Source of the DNA: Oligoflexia bacterium
Lineage (GTDB): Bacteria; Bdellovibrionota; UBA1018
Assembly (NCBI GenBank): GCA_903928955.1
Contig: CAIYTD010000314.1
Coordinates: forward strand, 1 to 6,917
Direction: 5' to 3'
DNA length: 6,917 nt
The notes under the pieces are model-generated. The model saw only the letters and a list, made by a program, of their open reading frames with translations. It ran no database searches and was not told the DNA's origin. Position 1 is the first letter of the stretch, and every line of letters starts with the position of its first letter. The position numbers and the translations under genes are program-made. This document shows, one piece after another, positions 4,150 through 6,917 of the stretch.

Positions 4150-6917
4150 CAGGTTCCTCCATTGTCACGCCATAGAGCGTATCATTTAGTTCCATTGTTT
4201 TTTTGTTGTGTGTAATTAATATAAATTGGCTTTTGAAAGACATTTCTCGAAGAAGTGCATTAAATTTGCCAATATTTGCATCATCCAGGGGAGCGTCTAC
4301 TTCGTCCAGTACGCAGAAAGGGGAAGGTTTGACCATAAAAATAGCAAAAATGAGAGATACTGCTGTGAGGGCTTTTTCGCCACCTGAGAGGAGAGTCATA
4401 TTCGCAATTTTTTTGCCTGGTGGTTGAGCAAGAATATCTACCCCTGCCTCTAGGATGTCTTTTGAGTTTTCGGGGTAGAGGAGTGACATTTTTGCTTGTC
4501 CTCCTCCAAAAACGATCGGAAATAAGCGCTCAAAGCGCTCTGCAATTGCTTCAAAAGCTTTTTTAAAGCGCTCTTCTGAAGTTTTATTAATATGGTCGAT
4601 CGCATCTTTCAGATTTTCCAGCGAGTGTTCGAGATCCGTTCTTTCTAAGAGAAGATGGTCGTATCTTTTTTTTAATTGTTCAAATTCTTCAATGGCCATC
4701 ACATTTACTTCGCCGAGACGCCGAATTCTTTCCCGAAGCCTTTCTACCTCTTCGCTCAGCGTGAGTTCTTCCTCTGCAGAAAGTTCTAAATGAGGCACAG
4801 TCTCGATTTGAGAAGGAATTGTTAAACAGCCAGGTCCGTATTTCTCTTCTAAATTTCGGATTAAATGAGAGATTTCGCCTGAAAGTTTTTCAATTTCTAA
4901 AGCGATGTGAGTTGTATCTGTATTTTTTTTCTCTCCAACTCTATGGAGTTGTTTGACTTTTTCAAGAGTTTGATTCAGTTGGAAGTTCGATTTTTCAATT
5001 TGATCTTTTACTGCAGCCAATTTTACTCTGTGATCTGCAAGAGAAAGTGTGAGTTCCTGGATGCGAAGGCTGAGTTCTGACTCGCCACCCGAAAATTGTT
5101 CCTGTTCGCGAACGGCTCGGTCTAGAATTCGAAGGACTTCTGTTAGACGGCGTTTACGATCCGCAATGAGAGATTTGAGTGCTTCTAATTCGCGTTTGAG
5201 ACTAAAAGCTCTCTCTTTAGTGGAAGCCTCTCGAAGTCGAATGCTTTGCAAAGCAGCGTCCTTAGAATAGAGGGATTCTTCTTTTTCTAAGAGTTCCGTT
5301 TCAGCAGAAGAAATCGTTGTTTCTAGTGATTCACGTTTTACTAGGAGTTCTTCCAGTTTTGTCTCAAGAATTTCGCGGTTTTTAAGTGATTCATCGGATT
5401 GATGATTCATTTCTTGACAGTCTTGGAGGAGAATATGGAGATGATTTTTGGCGTCTTGAAGTGCTCGCTGTGTTTGATGGACATCCCTTTGTAATCCAGA
5501 GGACTGAATTTCTAAAGATTGAAGATCTTGTTGGATATTTTGTACTTGCCGTCGCAAAACTTCTAGTTGTTGTTTGGATTCGTAAACAGCTTCTTCCGAT
5601 GCGTGAAGCCTGCTTTCTGCCTCTTCTACTTGAATACGGAGGTCTTCTATAGCGCGCTTTCGCTTGAGTACGCCTACTGCACCAGATGTGTTGAAGCTTC
5701 CCCCGCGAATGAGTCCAGTGGGTTCTAAGGCTATTCCGTCTTTACTTACTAGTGACCAGCCGGAAAGCGATTGAAATGCATTGCTTTGATAAAATTCGGT
5801 TATTCCGGCAGAGGATTCAACCAAGCAGACTTGATTAATCATTCTATTGAGAATTTCTTGTAGACTTTCATCAGAAGTCACAAACTGGGACAGTTCTCCT
5901 AGTACTTGAAAGCCGTATTTTTCTAAAAGACTTTTAATTTCACTGAAGGGTTTGCGGGATGAAGCTGGATTTTTTTCAGCAGATAAGGCAGGAAACAGGA
6001 GCTGAAGGCTGACTCTTCCTTGTTTATCGAGTCGAACTTGCTCGAGAAGGGGAAGGACAAAATCGGTCTCTTGAACAATGAGACTTTCAATCCGACTTTC
6101 TAGCCAGATTTCTAAAGCTGCTTCATATCCGCTTGAAACTTCAAGAACATCTGTTAGTGCTGCAATTTTATTTTCTTTATCATGAGCTTTTGCCCAGTCT
6201 AGTGCAGCTTTTGGCCCGTCTCCTAAGCCTTCGTGGGATTCATCGAGCTCTTCCAGGCTTTGCAGTTTAGATTTGATTTGAGTTGCGGATCGATGGCAAT
6301 CGTTTTTTCTATTCTCTAATTCTTTACATTCCTGTTCTAATGAGCGGACTTGTGCAGTTTGAACTTTAATTTCCGCTTGTAAAATTTGACGTTGATTTTG
6401 TACTTCTTCAGAAGCCGATAGAGATTTTTTTAGCTCGTCTTCAATATTGATTAATTTTTGAGATTGAGTTTCTGCTTGTTGAGAGATTTTGTTGGCTTGT
6501 TCACGAGCAGATTCTGCTTTACTGGAAAGTCCGGCTGCTTTTGAGGTGAGCTCGCTGATTTGATGGATTCCTGTCATGAGTTCGCGTTGGGAAGAGTCTA
6601 GTTCGGATCGAGCTTGATCTACTTCTTTTCTAAAGCTCCGCAAGGTTTCACTAATTTCAGATGCTTCTTGCGCAGCAGATTGAAAAAGTTCATGCGCGTC
6701 ATCAGCTTCTTTTTGAATTTCATCAGAGCGGACAGAATCGTTTGAGAGAGAGGCTTCTAATTCTATTTTTTCGGACTCTAAAGTTTCTCTTTGAGTAGAT
6801 AGGTCGCCTTGTCTTCGTTTTGATAGATCGAGAGCACTTTTTTCATGAGACAGCTGTCCAGCTAGGTCTTGAATTTCACTTTGCAATTCTTCCGCTGCTT
6901 TTGTTTCCGTGATGAGG
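4115..6917 (-). CDS. smc: Chromosome partition protein SMC, C-terminal part (5' end beyond window)
   Basis: SMC is the long coiled-coil ATPase of the condensin-like SMC-ScpAB complex that organises and helps segregate the chromosome. About 933 residues are visible and the frame is open to the right edge, so the gene is cut by the window, not truncated. The family is normally near 1,150-1,200 residues, so the missing part should hold the N-terminal head with Walker A and the start of the first arm. Visible in order (residues counted from the edge): first coiled coil to about 225; hinge about 228-420, from a GLGDGP segment to the glycine-rich RGGS at 404-407; returning coiled coil rich in E, L, Q, K and R; then the C-terminal head with signature motif LSGGEK at 843-848, Walker B and D-loop VLDEVDAPLDD at 869-879, and the H-loop histidine in THNK at 903. 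The end, a YGVTMEEPGVSK-like segment, is typical of full-length bacterial SMC. The downstream lolA starts inside its last codons. All catalytic elements in view are intact. Identification is very secure. Confidence 0.97.
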   Translation of the reverse strand, partial: LITETKAAEELQSEIQDLAGQLSHEKSALDLSKRRQGDLSTQRETLESEKIELEASLSNDSVRSDEIQKEADDAHELFQSAAQEASEISETLRSFRKEVDQARSELDSSQRELMTGIHQISELTSKAAGLSSKAESAREQANKISQQAETQSQKLINIEDELKKSLSASEEVQNQRQILQAEIKVQTAQVRSLEQECKELENRKNDCHRSATQIKSKLQSLEELDESHEGLGDGPKAALDWAKAHDKENKIAALTDVLEVSSGYEAALEIWLESRIESLIVQETDFVLPLLEQVRLDKQGRVSLQLLFPALSAEKNPASSRKPFSEIKSLLEKYGFQVLGELSQFVTSDESLQEILNRMINQVCLVESSAGITEFYQSNAFQSLSGWSLVSKDGIALEPTGLIRGGSFNTSGAVGVLKRKRAIEDLRIQVEEAESRLHASEEAVYESKQQLEVLRRQVQNIQQDLQSLEIQSSGLQRDVHQTQRALQDAKNHLHILLQDCQEMNHQSDESLKNREILETKLEELLVKRESLETTISSAETELLEKEESLYSKDAALQSIRLREASTKERAFSLKRELEALKSLIADRKRRLTEVLRILDRAVREQEQFSGGESELSLRIQELTLSLADHRVKLAAVKDQIEKSNFQLNQTLEKVKQLHRVGEKKNTDTTHIALEIEKLSGEISHLIRNLEEKYGPGCLTIPSQIETVPHLELSAEEELTLSEEVERLRERIRRLGEVNVMAIEEFEQLKKRYDHLLLERTDLEHSLENLKDAIDHINKTSEERFKKAFEAIAERFERLFPIVFGGGQAKMSLLYPENSKDILEAGVDILAQPPGKKIANMTLLSGGEKALTAVSLIFAIFMVKPSPFCVLDEVDAPLDDANIGKFNALLREMSFKSQFILITHNKKTMELNDTLYGVTMEEPGVSKMVSIEMH
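4155..4160 (-). promoter_or_regulatory. Shine-Dalgarno site deciding the lolA GTG start, inside smc
   Basis: Read on the minus strand this is GGAGGA, followed by five bases (ACCTG) and then the GTG at 4149-4147. It is a near-perfect anti-16S match at good spacing and lies wholly within smc codons. It supports GTG over the in-frame TTG eight codons in, which would remove most of the basic start of the signal peptide. Confidence 0.85.

Noticed and set aside
4524..4573. Three copies of AAGCGCTC within 50 bases, resembling short direct repeats
   Set aside because: They encode the repeated Glu-Arg-Phe residues of the conserved SMC head segment (EERFKKAFEAIAERFERLF), so protein constraint explains them.
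6884..6886. TTG as a possible start codon of the SMC gene
   Set aside because: The frame stays open upstream to the window edge (10 more codons), and the protein from this TTG would lack the Walker A half of the ATPase. The gene is simply cut by the window.

Overview
The window is a compact, fully coding stretch of a bacterial chromosome. All six genes lie on the minus strand, so transcription runs from the right edge to the left. The DNA is AT-rich (roughly 40% G+C by eye) and there is no sign of a mobile element, CRISPR array, RNA gene or phage gene. A LolA-type periplasmic lipoprotein carrier with a signal peptide points to a didermic (Gram-negative) bacterium. The taxon cannot be fixed from the sequence. 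The mix of a canonical SMC, LolA, YajQ, RimO and QueG would suit a low-GC proteobacterium or a Bdellovibrio-like lineage, but that is a guess.

Layout in transcription order: the 3' part of smc (chromosome condensation ATPase; the N-terminal head is beyond the right edge); lolA (lipoprotein carrier), whose GTG start lies 35 bp inside the end of smc; a 70-bp gap with a plausible sigma70-like promoter; yajQ (nucleotide-binding protein); rimO (methylthiotransferase for ribosomal protein S12), directly behind yajQ; a 100-residue single-domain rhodanese that overlaps the end of rimO by 17 bp; and queG (epoxyqueuosine reductase), 3 bp further on. Only the lolA-yajQ gap is large enough to hold a promoter, so the genes probably form two transcription units or one unit with an internal promoter: (…smc-lolA) and (yajQ-rimO-rhodanese-queG). 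I saw no convincing rho-independent terminator anywhere.

Functionally, the second block has a translation theme. RimO modifies S12 near the decoding centre, and QueG completes queuosine at tRNA position 34. Both are iron-sulfur enzymes, and the rhodanese between them is a potential persulfide carrier. The first block pairs chromosome organisation with envelope lipoprotein transport, which looks like shared housekeeping expression rather than one pathway. I did not find a clearly new system. The points most worth a second look are the rhodanese locked to rimO by overlap, a ten-A run in queG between its cluster-binding cysteines, and the lolA start buried in smc.
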